From positions 1-51,006 of the forward strand of contig NZ_JADEWY010000031.1 in assembly GCF_015207375.1 (NCBI RefSeq): DNA of 51,006 bases, read 5' to 3'. The DNA is from Coleofasciculus sp. LEGE 07092 (GTDB lineage Bacteria; Cyanobacteriota; Cyanobacteriia; Cyanobacteriales; Coleofasciculaceae). The notes beneath the pieces were generated by a model. The model ran no database searches, had not been told where the DNA came from, and saw only the letters and a program-made list of their open reading frames with translations. Each line of letters begins with the position of its first letter. Within the stretch, counting starts at the first letter, position 1. The position numbers were made by a program, and so were the translations under genes. Positions 17,654 through 26,570 of this stretch are shown one piece after another.

Positions 17654-18577
17654 TTACCGAAACACACTCAAATCGAAAGCCCGTGCCAGTTGCTGCACCA
17701 AAAACAAACCCGCCTTCGAGTTCCCCGCCCCATCTAAAACCGGACTGTAACAGGCGATCGCTCCCTGAGATGGTATCACCGACACCACAACACCGCTCAC
17801 CCCTGATTTCGTCGGTACTCCTACTTCTACAGCAAAGCGGCTAGAAGCTTGGTACAAGCCGCAGGTCATCATTAGGGCATTGACTGTGCGACGGTTTTCT
17901 GGTAATGTACTGCTACTATTCTGCACCAGAAGTTGAGCCAAACAAGCTAAATCCCTAACAGTTCCAGAGAGGCAGCAAATGTAATTGTAGGTGTCTAGAG
18001 CCGTTTCTACATTATCTAGATAACCCGACTCAGCTAGTAGGTTAGCGATCGCCCAATTCCGTTCGTTCGGTAAAGAACGCACGGAACTCAGCATTGCTTC
18101 ATCTAAAAATAAATGGCATTTCCCTCGCTGATTGAGCCACTGACAAAGGGTTTCACAGCGAGAAAGAGCATCTTTACCGGGAAGCAGAGACGCTAGAGCG
18201 ATCGCGCCACTGTTAAGCATCGGGTTACGCGGCTTGCCCCTGTCTGCTTGTAGTTGCTTGAGAGAATGGTAAGGCTCATCAGAAGGCTCCATACCAACGC
18301 CGGAAAATACCACCTCTGCTCCTAACTGCTCTAGCAAACATAACAGAACAAACGGCTTAATCGCACTCATCAGCGGAAATGATAGAGTAACATCACCGAC
18401 TGAAAGAATCCGACTGCTATTATCCCGGACTTGCACAGCAAACCAATCCCGATTGGCTTGAGCCAGTAGAGGGATATAATTGGGTAGCTGACCTTGAATC
18501 TGAGTTTGTGCCTGAACTGCTAAGGTATTCAGTTGATTTTGAGTCAGGGCACTCAGTCCTGCTGAATATAATATCAC
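17654..18577 (-). CDS. glsA: Glutaminase (serine-dependent, GlsA type)
   Basis: 307 residues from GTG 18577; a TTG six codons upstream is possible but the GTG overlaps the stop of tab2 as GTGA, the usual sign of translational coupling. It hydrolyses glutamine to glutamate and ammonia. The beta-lactamase-like fold is shown by the S-x-x-K motif (FPLMSAIKPF), the signature NPMLNSGAIAL, and the ending GVSGVVVSVIPSQGAIACYSPVLDGAGNS. Length matches the family (about 300-310). It is cotranscribed with the Tab2-like gene, so nitrogen metabolism is linked here to a photosystem biogenesis factor, which may be chance. Confidence 0.95.
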   Translation of the reverse strand: MILYSAGLSALTQNQLNTLAVQAQTQIQGQLPNYIPLLAQANRDWFAVQVRDNSSRILSVGDVTLSFPLMSAIKPFVLLCLLEQLGAEVVFSGVGMEPSDEPYHSLKQLQADRGKPRNPMLNSGAIALASLLPGKDALSRCETLCQWLNQRGKCHLFLDEAMLSSVRSLPNERNWAIANLLAESGYLDNVETALDTYNYICCLSGTVRDLACLAQLLVQNSSSTLPENRRTVNALMMTCGLYQASSRFAVEVGVPTKSGVSGVVVSVIPSQGAIACYSPVLDGAGNSKAGLFLVQQLARAFDLSVFR

Positions 18578-19416
18578 TCTATTTTTAACAACCAAAATCC
18601 TGTATACGTCATCCCCAATTCATCCGGTTGCACCAACAGAAAATGCAACCCACCACTCATCTGCTTGCGCTGTTCGTACATCCGCCCTGCTGCCGCTACC
18701 TCTTTATCCTCAAAGGTGGCAACCACCCAGCGCTCAACCAACCCTGCTTCTAAAATTAACCCATCCGGCGCACCTGCAATAAAGTTGAGGGCAACAGGTT
18801 GAGCGTCTTGAAGCCAACGGGCAAGGAGCATGGATTTACGTCCCCCATCAATGACTACCCCCGGTACGGCTACCATTGAGGGCAAACCTAGATTTAGTGG
18901 TAAGAGTTCATCGGGCATCTGCAAAATGGGAATCGGACGTTCTGCAAACACCTCCTCAAGTTCTCCCGCCGCAATCGTAGCAAATCGCCAGCGATCGCCC
19001 CAAAGATTCTCCGGCAGGGGTACGGGTGGCGGTTTATCGAGGGCGGTGGGGTTGTAAGCTTCACCTGTGTAATAATCATTTTGCTTATACCATGACACCC
19101 TCTCTTGCAACTTTTGCTTTAAAACTGGGGTGTGTCGAGTCCCTTCCACTTTAATCCCTAATTGCCGCCCTACATCTGCCAATAAATTCAGCGACTCAGG
19201 TCGAAACACTTGAATGATAGTCGGTGGTTGTGTCTTTGTCACGACTTGTTGCAATTGAGACAGCAACCAATCCCTATTCACAGACGACTGGGGACAGAGG
19301 GCATTGTAAGTAAACTCCCCTGCTGCGTCGCAAATAAACAACTCCCACAGCACCTGCCCTTCTGTATTCCGCAGGGGACGCCTGTAAAAGTCAGCTTGCC
19401 AAACCTTCATCTTCAC
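18574..19416 (-). CDS. Tab2/ATAB2-like RNA-binding protein (DUF1092)
   Basis: 280 residues. The family start is clear (KVWQADFYRRPLRNTEGQVLWELFICD), followed by TYNALCPQSSVNRDWLLSQL and the terminal WLL block common to this family. In green algae and plants Tab2/ATAB2 binds psaB-type mRNA leaders and is needed for photosystem I translation; the cyanobacterial homologues are presumed to act similarly. ATG at 19416. Its stop codon overlaps the start of glsA. No operon partner upstream. Confidence 0.93.
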   Translation of the reverse strand: MKMKVWQADFYRRPLRNTEGQVLWELFICDAAGEFTYNALCPQSSVNRDWLLSQLQQVVTKTQPPTIIQVFRPESLNLLADVGRQLGIKVEGTRHTPVLKQKLQERVSWYKQNDYYTGEAYNPTALDKPPPVPLPENLWGDRWRFATIAAGELEEVFAERPIPILQMPDELLPLNLGLPSMVAVPGVVIDGGRKSMLLARWLQDAQPVALNFIAGAPDGLILEAGLVERWVVATFEDKEVAAAGRMYEQRKQMSGGLHFLLVQPDELGMTYTGFWLLKIE

Positions 19417-19639
19417 CTCCGCCGCTTATTTCTACCCTAGCCTGACAAAGTGCCAACGGTAATGAGTGCCTCAACATCAATCAAGGTAACAGATGAAGGA
19501 AGAGTGTAGGGTATGGAAAAACAATAAAACAGAAATATTTTTAATAAAGTAAAGGCGAAGAACCTACAGGCAAATGGCAATCGTATGCCCTACATTTGTC
19601 TAGTAAAACTCCGCCCTTAAATCAGTTAACGAACCAATT

Positions 19640-20038
19640 CTAGATAACACCTTGTCCCTTGCCACGCTTGTCTTCTTCCATTGTCAACTCACCTTGGCTA
19701 TCCTTTTGGAGCTGTTTAAGTTCACGGGTGCGTTCAGCTTCTCCCCGTTCCCCTTTTTCTCTTAAATCACCGGGTTCGTCAACATACATTTCGGGTTCAA
19801 CAGCAAAGTTATTCACTAAACCCTCGTTATCTACGGTGTAACCCGCCGTGGTATTAATTTGGTTTGGATCAGTTTGCTCTTCTGTAGGAATGGACTTAAA
19901 GTTGCTTCCTTCTCTGTCGTGACGGGCTGCCGTTTCAGCAGGCATTATATTTCTATCGTAATTTCCGAAGTCAACTTGCTCTTTTGTCGTAGCTTGTCTA
20001 TCGGAAGGAATGGGTTGATTTTGATTTGACTGACTCAT
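19640..20038 (-). CDS. Hydrophilic hypothetical protein
   Basis: 132 residues from ATG 20038 (MSQSNQNQPIPS); the frame is open 13 codons further, but that extension (MERGIDSNFWKLF) looks non-coding. The protein is very rich in Asn, Gln, Glu, Asp and Lys, with no hydrophobic core, and is probably disordered. The ending KQLQKDSQGELTMEEDKRGKGQ is highly charged. This composition resembles stress-related hydrophilin-like proteins, but I see no named domain. Confidence 0.65.
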   Translation of the reverse strand: MSQSNQNQPIPSDRQATTKEQVDFGNYDRNIMPAETAARHDREGSNFKSIPTEEQTDPNQINTTAGYTVDNEGLVNNFAVEPEMYVDEPGDLREKGERGEAERTRELKQLQKDSQGELTMEEDKRGKGQGVI

Positions 20039-20203
20039 AAATAATTTCCAAAAATTGCTATCTATTCCACGTTCCAATATAAAGATTCAGGGAGTAGCTT
20101 ACATCCCCCTTGAGAATTAAACCGATTCGCTCGCGATCCCACTCAAGAGAGATACAGCATTTCCTTGCATCGTGAGGTACATTTAGTTTTCTTCCCTACT
20201 CCC

Positions 20204-20229
20204 GTTCGGCTGACGCTCACGGCGAAGCC
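20204..20229. repeat. Dispersed short repeat, intergenic copy
   Basis: GTTCGGCTGACGCTCACGGC followed by GAAGCC. A close variant lies at 50974-51000 inside the mutL reading frame. The arms GTTCGGC and G-GCGAAGCC give partial dyad symmetry. Confidence 0.6.
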
Positions 20230-20235
20230 TACTCC

Positions 20236-21933
20236 CTATTCTTGTTCCATCGCCTGCTCGATCTCAGTTTCTGTCAGAGACTCCACCAAAGTCAGGTTGA
20301 ATGAATCTCCACTAATTGTTCTGACATAGGACTGACTCAGATAGGGAAGGTATCGGAGTTGATTAGTAAGATAGGTTTTAAAGAATGCCGTACTCAAAGC
20401 ACTGAGTAGGGGACGAGCTAGACTGGGATCTGGACCAATCAATTCTGGAGGAATGGGAAATACGCCCTCACCTTTACCACCCAAGAAGGAAAAGTGGGTG
20501 CCTTCTTCTAGAACTACCAGATACTTTTCTGAATTAGTAAGCCAAGTGAAGGGATAAATCTGCTCTGATACAGGGGGGGCAAATACATCGTCACCACTTG
20601 CCACAATCATCAAAGGAACTTCAATTTGACTTAATCCTTCCTCTCCGAAAATACTACTACTGAGGGGATTAATGGCAAGAACAGCTTTTATCCGTTCATC
20701 TTGCAGATTATACGTCGCAGGTGGCAAATCGGTGGCGCGGCATTGAACCAAGAGCGATAAGTTAAAGGATAAAGTATCGGCGGCAGCTTCGGCGCAATCT
20801 TGACGAAGCTGTTCTAAATTGAGTTCGGCACCGCCTGCGGCAAGCACGGTATAGCCACCGAGAGATTGACCGATGACGCCGACTTGTTGTAAATTTAGGC
20901 GACCTTGCCAAACGGGGTCAAACTGAGGTTGTTTCTGAAGTTCGTCGAGTAGATATTTTATATCCAGGGGACGGTTAATAAAAGTAGTCGGTTCTGGTGG
21001 GCGATCAAAACCCGCCAAGAAGCGCTCAAATTTCTCTGCACTGGTGTCGGGATGCTCCAAGACAGCGACGGCAAAGCCGTAGGATGCTAGATGTTGGGCG
21101 AGATAGGCAAAGGTAGTGCGGTTGGATGCCACACCGTGGGAGATGACGATAACTGGGACTGATTCCTGTGTCTGGTTCGGAAAAATAGGCAGGTAAATAT
21201 CGGCAGGAACGGGTTCTTCTCGGTTAGGGTTAATAAAGGTGAGCGTTTCTTGACGCCACCGTATCGAACCAGAGCGCTCTAAATCTGGCTGTGTCGAGAA
21301 ATCTAAGGGTAGATTCGGTGTTACCTCAGCCGCTTGCTGTTGAATGGCGTCAATGACGGCATCCCTCTCTCCAAATAGCCTGGATACTTCCTGAATTGCC
21401 TGAAGACTTAGGGGTAAATCGAGCCAAATTGTTTCTAGGGGAAACTCGCGCAGAATGTTTATAATCGTTAAGCCTTCTGGGTCTGCTGCTGCCAGAATTA
21501 AAGCACCCCGCAGGGGATAAAATCCATTTTGGTTGATATCTGCCTTGATAACCCGACCTAAACGCTCTAAAACCGTTTCTCCAATGGGCGTCTTCGTAAA
21601 CCGAGAGATGGTGATGGGACTCACCTGAAAGCGCTGCTGCAATACTTCTCGCAGTTCTGCTAATTGTTCGGGGGTAGCACGGTTGGCATAAAACGCGAAT
21701 TCGTCGGTAATTGTGCCTTCCTCAGCAAAGAGTTCCAAGTCTTCAACGGAAATACTGAACTCCCCAAAGGGAGGATAAAAGAATTTAATCCGCTCGGCTC
21801 CCAGAGCCGGAATTGCGCTCAACAGAGCCAGGATTCCCAACCCGAAGGCAAGGGAAAATTTCTGGATTGGGTTGACTACAGCGCAGCGCCGATAACTATT
21901 CAGTTGAAAACGGTTAAAAACTTTACTGTACAA
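20236..21933 (-). CDS. Exported alpha/beta hydrolase with N-terminal DUF1400 domain
   Basis: 565 residues from a TTG start preceded by AAGGAAAG, which supports that start. A signal peptide lies at about residues 23-46 (FSLAFGLGILALLSAIPALGA). The DUF1400 domain (about 46-190) is followed by an alpha/beta hydrolase domain with nucleophile Ser about 357 (VIGQSLGGYT), acidic residue about 448 (VASGDDVFAP) and His about 480 (LEEGTHFSFL). All three catalytic positions are present. The family includes platelet-activating-factor acetylhydrolase-like enzymes; the substrate is unknown. It starts 22 bases after the outer-membrane-like gene and is likely cotranscribed. Confidence 0.9.
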   Translation of the reverse strand: MYSKVFNRFQLNSYRRCAVVNPIQKFSLAFGLGILALLSAIPALGAERIKFFYPPFGEFSISVEDLELFAEEGTITDEFAFYANRATPEQLAELREVLQQRFQVSPITISRFTKTPIGETVLERLGRVIKADINQNGFYPLRGALILAAADPEGLTIINILREFPLETIWLDLPLSLQAIQEVSRLFGERDAVIDAIQQQAAEVTPNLPLDFSTQPDLERSGSIRWRQETLTFINPNREEPVPADIYLPIFPNQTQESVPVIVISHGVASNRTTFAYLAQHLASYGFAVAVLEHPDTSAEKFERFLAGFDRPPEPTTFINRPLDIKYLLDELQKQPQFDPVWQGRLNLQQVGVIGQSLGGYTVLAAGGAELNLEQLRQDCAEAAADTLSFNLSLLVQCRATDLPPATYNLQDERIKAVLAINPLSSSIFGEEGLSQIEVPLMIVASGDDVFAPPVSEQIYPFTWLTNSEKYLVVLEEGTHFSFLGGKGEGVFPIPPELIGPDPSLARPLLSALSTAFFKTYLTNQLRYLPYLSQSYVRTISGDSFNLTLVESLTETEIEQAMEQE

Positions 21934-21955
21934 GCGTTCTTTCCTTCAACATAGC

Positions 21956-22804
21956 TTAGAACAGTTTAAAGTTATAACCCACTCCTAGTACAAGCCCTAC
22001 ATCCACCTCATCATCATCGGCAAACACAACATTTACACGGGCTGTACCTGTAAACTTGGGGGGTATTGGAATATCTACGCCGCCAGACACCAACGGATCA
22101 GCTTCCCAGTCGTTATCTGGCTTAAGTAGTACACCACCTCCAGCAAAGGGAATAACAACAGCTTGCCCGGTGAGGGGATTGCCGATGGGAAAATCGGCGG
22201 TGAGGGCAACTGTCGTGACGGTTTCATCACCAAACGAGACGGAATTGCGCAAGGAGAAATTCTCAGTGAAGCCAAGTTTACTGAAAATAACAGCAGCCTC
22301 TTCGCTCAATTGGGTTTCTTCGCCACTTAAACCAATATTTCCACCCACTCCGATATAGCTGCGTCGAAGGATACCGAGGGGATTAACACCAGGAAGCTGT
22401 GCCACTGCTGGGGCTGTTGGTTCAGTCGGTTCTGTTTCTTCACCACTTAAACCAATATTCCCGCCCATTCCAACATAGCTGCGTCGAAGGATACCGAGGG
22501 AGTTAACAGCAGGCTGTTGTGCTACTGCTGGGGCTGTTGGTTCAACAGGAGCGGGAGAGGAACTCTGGGGGAGATTAAGGGATTTTAGCATCGCTTTACC
22601 GAGAGCATTCCCGACTGGAGCAGAGGATGCAACGGAATCAGAAGGGTTTGGTGTTGCCGTTGTTTCTAAACTCTCAGGTTCTGGGGAATCGGCGGTGACA
22701 TAACCGTAATAACTTTGAGCTTGAGCGGATAACCCACTACTGACAAGAATAGAAGCTGTGAGAGTGAGTAGCCAGGAAATGGGTTTGGCACCACTTGATT
22801 GCAT
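21956..22804 (-). CDS. Outer-membrane beta-barrel-like protein with internal tandem duplication
   Basis: 282 residues with a signal peptide (WLLTLTASILVSSGLSAQAQ). After a Pro/Ala/Glu-rich linker, a 40-residue unit occurs twice in tandem (LGILRRSYVGMGGNIGLSGE and LGILRRSYIGVGGNIGLSGE). The rest alternates in beta-like fashion and ends GVGYNFKLF, with a terminal Phe as in outer-membrane barrels. The YVG-GGNIGLSG motif looks like the first strand of a known cyanobacterial barrel family, here duplicated. RBS GAGGAG stands before the ATG. First gene of a probable two-gene operon with the DUF1400 hydrolase. Confidence 0.75.
   Translation of the reverse strand: MQSSGAKPISWLLTLTASILVSSGLSAQAQSYYGYVTADSPEPESLETTATPNPSDSVASSAPVGNALGKAMLKSLNLPQSSSPAPVEPTAPAVAQQPAVNSLGILRRSYVGMGGNIGLSGEETEPTEPTAPAVAQLPGVNPLGILRRSYIGVGGNIGLSGEETQLSEEAAVIFSKLGFTENFSLRNSVSFGDETVTTVALTADFPIGNPLTGQAVVIPFAGGGVLLKPDNDWEADPLVSGGVDIPIPPKFTGTARVNVVFADDDEVDVGLVLGVGYNFKLF
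22316..22555. repeat. 120-bp tandem duplication inside a gene
   Basis: Two copies with an exact period of 120 bases, for example GCGTCGAAGGATACCGAGGG at about 22361 and again at about 22481. The copies differ by scattered substitutions, so the duplication is not very recent. 120 is divisible by three and the frame is kept. Confidence 0.85.
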
Positions 22805-22986
22805 AATCGTTCACTCCTCTGTATTGCATTAGTGTCGCACTGATTGGCAGTAGGGACAATCCCTGTAGCACTTAATAATTCCTAGAGTTAAGTTTTTTAG
22901 TCAAGAAGTGCGATCGCTTAGTTTGTAGTAAGCCCATTAAGGCTTAAGGTATTCAATCGTCTCCTGAATGAGCGCTAAACTACTCA

Positions 22987-23196
22987 CTACAAACTGTACT
23001 TTTTGACAACAAATGACGTATCGCCCTGATGAGATTCTTTAAGCTCCTCAGCTTTGCGCATTGCTGTTTTTAAGTCGGTATAAGGTCCAGACCATAAATA
23101 AGATTTAACTACTTGCTCGTCGCCCGCTAGTGACCCATAGACGGTATAGTATACCCCATACTGATCGCCTGTATCTCCTAAAATTTTAGTTAGCAT
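22987..23196 (-). CDS. Small conserved-looking hypothetical protein
   Basis: 69 residues, MLTKILGDTGDQYGVYYTVY at the start. Mixed alpha/beta composition with a helix TAMRKAEELKESH, no membrane segment. A purine-rich AGAGAG lies about 4 bases before the ATG. The amino-acid composition and spacing support a real gene; I recognise no domain. Single gene, divergent from the MGS-DAGK fusion. Confidence 0.6.
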   Translation of the reverse strand: MLTKILGDTGDQYGVYYTVYGSLAGDEQVVKSYLWSGPYTDLKTAMRKAEELKESHQGDTSFVVKKYSL

Positions 23197-23427
23197 AACA
23201 CTCTCTCGTTGATTGCACTCTTTAACAAAAATTAAAGTATAGTTGTTCTGAAAAGAACGAATTAATAACGACTGCCAAAGTACAACCCGAATGACCTGAA
23301 CGTTTAACTTATCGCTTCACCCAGTTGGAAATTTTGAAACCTCTCTACCGACTTGTCAAACTCAATGAAGACAGAAACCGTCACTCTCCAACGTTAAACT
23401 AAGCTGAGAATCAGTTCTAGGTCAATC

Positions 23428-24750
23428 ATGTCCCCGACGATCGCCCTCATTGCCCACGACCGCAAAAAAGATGATATTGTTAACCTCGCCAAGCAATATG
23501 CATCCGTCCTCTCGCGGTACAGACTCATCGCCACAGGTACAACCGGGCAGCGCCTTCAACAACGAACGAAGTTGCAAGTCGAAGCGATGCTTCCTGGTTC
23601 ACAGGGAGGAGATGCCCAGATTGCAGCAGACATTGCCACAGGGAATGCGATCGCAGTTATCTTTTTAGTCGATCCTCTCCACGCTCAACCCCAGGAACCG
23701 GACATTCAGTTATTGTTGCGGATTTGCACTATCCACAATGTCCCTCTTGCTACTAATCTTGCCACTGCTGAAGCAATTCTTCGCAATTTAGCCAAAAATC
23801 GTTTTGCTTATCTGATTTTCAACCCGATTTCAGGTCAGGGCAACCCGGAACAAGATTTATCATTAATTCAACAGCTTTTAAAACCCCAAATTCATTTAGA
23901 GATTCACCTGACAACCCCGGATATTGGTGCAGTGCAGTTAGCCGAAAATGCGATCGCGGCTGGGGCTGATTTAATTATCGCCTCCGGGGGGGATGGCACA
24001 GTTTCAGCCGTCGCTGGGGCAGTTATCGGTACGGGAATTCCCCTCGGTGTGATTGCCAGGGGTACTGCCAATGCCTTTAGTGTGGCGCTGGGAATTCCCA
24101 CCACTATTCGCGGAGCCTGCGAGTTAATTTTAATCGGTACAACCCGCGTGGTTGATGCCGCTCGCTGCAATCAATCCCCTATGATTTTACTAGCTGGCAT
24201 CGGTTTTGAGGCAGAAACGGTCGAACGCGCTGACCGGGAGACTAAAAAACGTTTAGGAGCCTTAGCTTATATTTTAGCGGGGATGCAGCAACTGAACGAA
24301 CACGCAGTTTTTGAGGCAAACATTGAAATTGAGGGCGTCGTAAATAATTTTCAGGCAGCAGCTATCACTATTGCCAATGCTGCACCAGCCACCTCTGTTT
24401 TAGCTCAGGGAATGGGAAATGTAGTTCCCAATGATGGTTTACTGGAGGTGACAATTGCTACCCAAAATACCAAAATCGAAGCCATTGATGCCGTTGTTGA
24501 TCTGTTAGGGGCAGCTCTGATGAAAACAGCGGTGCGTCGAGAAGATACAATCTGCCTGCGAGCTTCCCAAATTAACGTGACAACTAACCCAGCGCAAAAG
24601 GTTGTGGTTGATGGTGAGATTATCGGTACGACACCTGTAGAAATTGAATGTATTCCTAAGGGATTAACGGTTATTGCTCCGCTAGAATTACCAACAAGTC
24701 CGCCTAACGAATCCTTAGCTGATGAGAGTTCTCAATGTCAACCGGAATGA
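23428..24750 (+). CDS. Methylglyoxal synthase fused to a diacylglycerol-kinase-like lipid kinase
   Basis: 440 residues. Residues 1-120 are MgsA-like (IALIAHDRKKDDIVNLA, LIATGTTGQRL, LPGSQGGDAQIAADIA, FLVDPLHAQPQEPDIQLLLR); the family turns dihydroxyacetone phosphate into methylglyoxal. Residues from about 125 form a DAGK catalytic domain (YLIFNPISGQGNP, IASGGDGTVSAVAGAV, PLGVIARGTANAFS), which phosphorylates lipids or sphingosine-like substrates with ATP. Both signature regions look intact. Such fusions are, to my knowledge, seen in cyanobacteria. How the two activities are connected is unclear. Soluble, single gene. Confidence 0.9.
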   Translation: MSPTIALIAHDRKKDDIVNLAKQYASVLSRYRLIATGTTGQRLQQRTKLQVEAMLPGSQGGDAQIAADIATGNAIAVIFLVDPLHAQPQEPDIQLLLRICTIHNVPLATNLATAEAILRNLAKNRFAYLIFNPISGQGNPEQDLSLIQQLLKPQIHLEIHLTTPDIGAVQLAENAIAAGADLIIASGGDGTVSAVAGAVIGTGIPLGVIARGTANAFSVALGIPTTIRGACELILIGTTRVVDAARCNQSPMILLAGIGFEAETVERADRETKKRLGALAYILAGMQQLNEHAVFEANIEIEGVVNNFQAAAITIANAAPATSVLAQGMGNVVPNDGLLEVTIATQNTKIEAIDAVVDLLGAALMKTAVRREDTICLRASQINVTTNPAQKVVVDGEIIGTTPVEIECIPKGLTVIAPLELPTSPPNESLADESSQCQPE

Positions 24751-24831
24751 AAGTAACCTGTAGCGGTTCTCGGTGGGATAAAATATACCGGGTTTGAGAA
24801 GGAACTCCTCTATATGTAAATAATAGAATAG

Positions 24832-25581
24832 ATGATGGCACCGGATGCTCGCTGGCACCCTCCACCTACTGATTTAGTACTCTCGGCAAATGATGTCCAC
24901 GTCTGGCAAGCAAACCTCAACTTACCGATAGGGCAGCTCGAGAAGCTGACACAAACCCTCTCCCCAGACGAGCAGCAAAGGGCTGATAGATTTTACTTTG
25001 AGCGAGATAGAACTCATTTTATTGCAGGTCGCGGTATCCTGCGGGATATCCTAAGTCGCTATTTAAGTTTAGAGCCAAGTCAGATTCAGTTTGCTTACAG
25101 TTCCCGTGGCAAACCAGCACTAACCAACACGAATAAAAGGCTCTCGTTTAACGTTTCTCATTCCCACGAGTTAGCGCTGTATGCAATATCACCAGCACCT
25201 CGGCTAGGAATTGACTTAGAATATATGCGTCCTATGCCCGATGCTGAGAAACTGGCAAAGCGATTCTTTTCAGAGCGGGAATATAGTGCGATCGCATCCC
25301 TTCCTCCTGAGGAACAGCAAGCAGCATTTTTCAACGGCTGGACGCGCAAAGAAGCTTATCTCAAAGCAACCGGTGATGGATTAACTGGACTCGAAGAGGT
25401 GGAAGTCTCCTTACTTCCCGGAGAACCTGCGAGGTTAGTGAGCATTTCAGGAAACTCGCAGGCAGCTTGTCGTTGGTTGATTTATCCGTTAAATCCAGCA
25501 CCGGATTATGTGGCAGCACTGGCTGTGGAAGGACAGGGTTGGCACCTGGAATTGTTTACAGTTAAATCCCTAACTTCTTAA
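24832..25581 (+). CDS. 4'-phosphopantetheinyl transferase (Sfp type)
   Basis: 249 residues with the Sfp-type motifs: LSFNVSHSHELALYAIS, GIDLEYMRPM (Mg-binding Asp and Glu) and FFNGWTRKEAYLKATGDGL (the W-x-x-KEA-x-K signature). It moves phosphopantetheine from CoA onto acyl- or peptidyl-carrier proteins, serving fatty-acid, polyketide and nonribosomal peptide synthesis. No carrier-protein or synthase gene is in the window, so it may be the housekeeping enzyme. The stop lies in a small inverted repeat (AATCCCT/AGGGAT) that may act as a weak terminator. Confidence 0.93.
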   Translation: MMAPDARWHPPPTDLVLSANDVHVWQANLNLPIGQLEKLTQTLSPDEQQRADRFYFERDRTHFIAGRGILRDILSRYLSLEPSQIQFAYSSRGKPALTNTNKRLSFNVSHSHELALYAISPAPRLGIDLEYMRPMPDAEKLAKRFFSEREYSAIASLPPEEQQAAFFNGWTRKEAYLKATGDGLTGLEEVEVSLLPGEPARLVSISGNSQAACRWLIYPLNPAPDYVAALAVEGQGWHLELFTVKSLTS

Positions 25582-25680
25582 ATCAGGGATCTGCTGTAGA
25601 AAATTTCGTTACAATTTGTAAAGTGGGGCGCTAATTAAGCCATTCCCAAGTGCGAAGTAAGTTAAGTATTCACGAGTTCT

Positions 25681-26562
25681 ATGGCAGGTAGTCAAGATAC
25701 ACTCTGGGAACGTTTCCTCAAGCCAGTCGTTGGATTGCTGATTGACGAGGAAGAACTGCGGCAGCTTGAGCAAAGTATTGATTGGGAAACCGAGAGCGAT
25801 CGCTTCCGACATCCTGACTTAACCTATCCAGACTATTACATTACTCAAAACTTCCACGGTGTTGAAGGCGGCTACCTTAACCAGGGTGCCGCGACAACCT
25901 ATGATCCTGTCACCCGATACGTTTTACCCCCGAACGAAATATGGGTGCGCCAGGGTTTGATAGATGCCATTCAAGGAACGCCGGGACGGATTCTAGATTT
26001 GGGTTGCGGTACGGGTTCTACAACTTTGATGCTAAAGCAAGCATTTCCTCAAGCTGAAGTCATTGGTTTAGACTTGTCGCCCTATATGCTGGTAATGGCT
26101 GACTACAAAGCTAAAACCGAGGGGTTAACGATTCAGTGGTGTCATGGCAAGGCGGAAGAGACAGGCTTCCCAGATGCATCATTTGATCTAGTGACTGCCT
26201 CCCTATTGTTTCACGAAACACCCCCAACCATCGCCAAATCGATTCTGCAAGAATGTTTCCGATTGCTGAAGGCGGGAGGGCAAGTTTTGATTCTGGACGG
26301 CAATCAGAAAACCTTGCGCCAAACGACGTGGCTTAGTGAGGTGTTTGAGGAACCTTACATTAAAGCGTATGCTGCCGATAGTGTGGAGGCTTGGCTGGGG
26401 GCAGCAGGCTTTGAAGCCGTGCAAACTCAGGATTGGTGGTTAGTGCATCAAGTCACTCAGGGGATGAAACCGATGCCGGTGACAGGGGCACTGCATCAGG
26501 CAACCCGAAGCAGTACAATAGACGATTTCGACTCCGAGGGCTTTCCAGCTCCAGCTTTTTAG
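25681..26562 (+). CDS. Class I SAM-dependent methyltransferase
   Basis: 293 residues. SAM-binding motif I is ILDLGCGTGSTTLM (about residue 104), motif II AEVIGLDLSPYML, then HGKAEETGFPDASFDLVTAS and RLLKAGGQVLILDGN. This is the small-molecule methyltransferase type (Methyltransf_11/25). About 100 residues precede motif I (YYITQNFHGVEGGYLNQGAA), which may build the substrate pocket. Substrate unknown. Eight bases separate it from the HAD gene that follows, so they probably share a transcript. Confidence 0.9.
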   Translation: MAGSQDTLWERFLKPVVGLLIDEEELRQLEQSIDWETESDRFRHPDLTYPDYYITQNFHGVEGGYLNQGAATTYDPVTRYVLPPNEIWVRQGLIDAIQGTPGRILDLGCGTGSTTLMLKQAFPQAEVIGLDLSPYMLVMADYKAKTEGLTIQWCHGKAEETGFPDASFDLVTASLLFHETPPTIAKSILQECFRLLKAGGQVLILDGNQKTLRQTTWLSEVFEEPYIKAYAADSVEAWLGAAGFEAVQTQDWWLVHQVTQGMKPMPVTGALHQATRSSTIDDFDSEGFPAPAF

Positions 26563-26570
26563 CAGTGGGT

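Noticed and set aside
26433..26570. N-terminal 46-residue extension of the HAD protein
   Set aside because: It lies within the methyltransferase gene in another frame and precedes the conserved HAD start at 26571.
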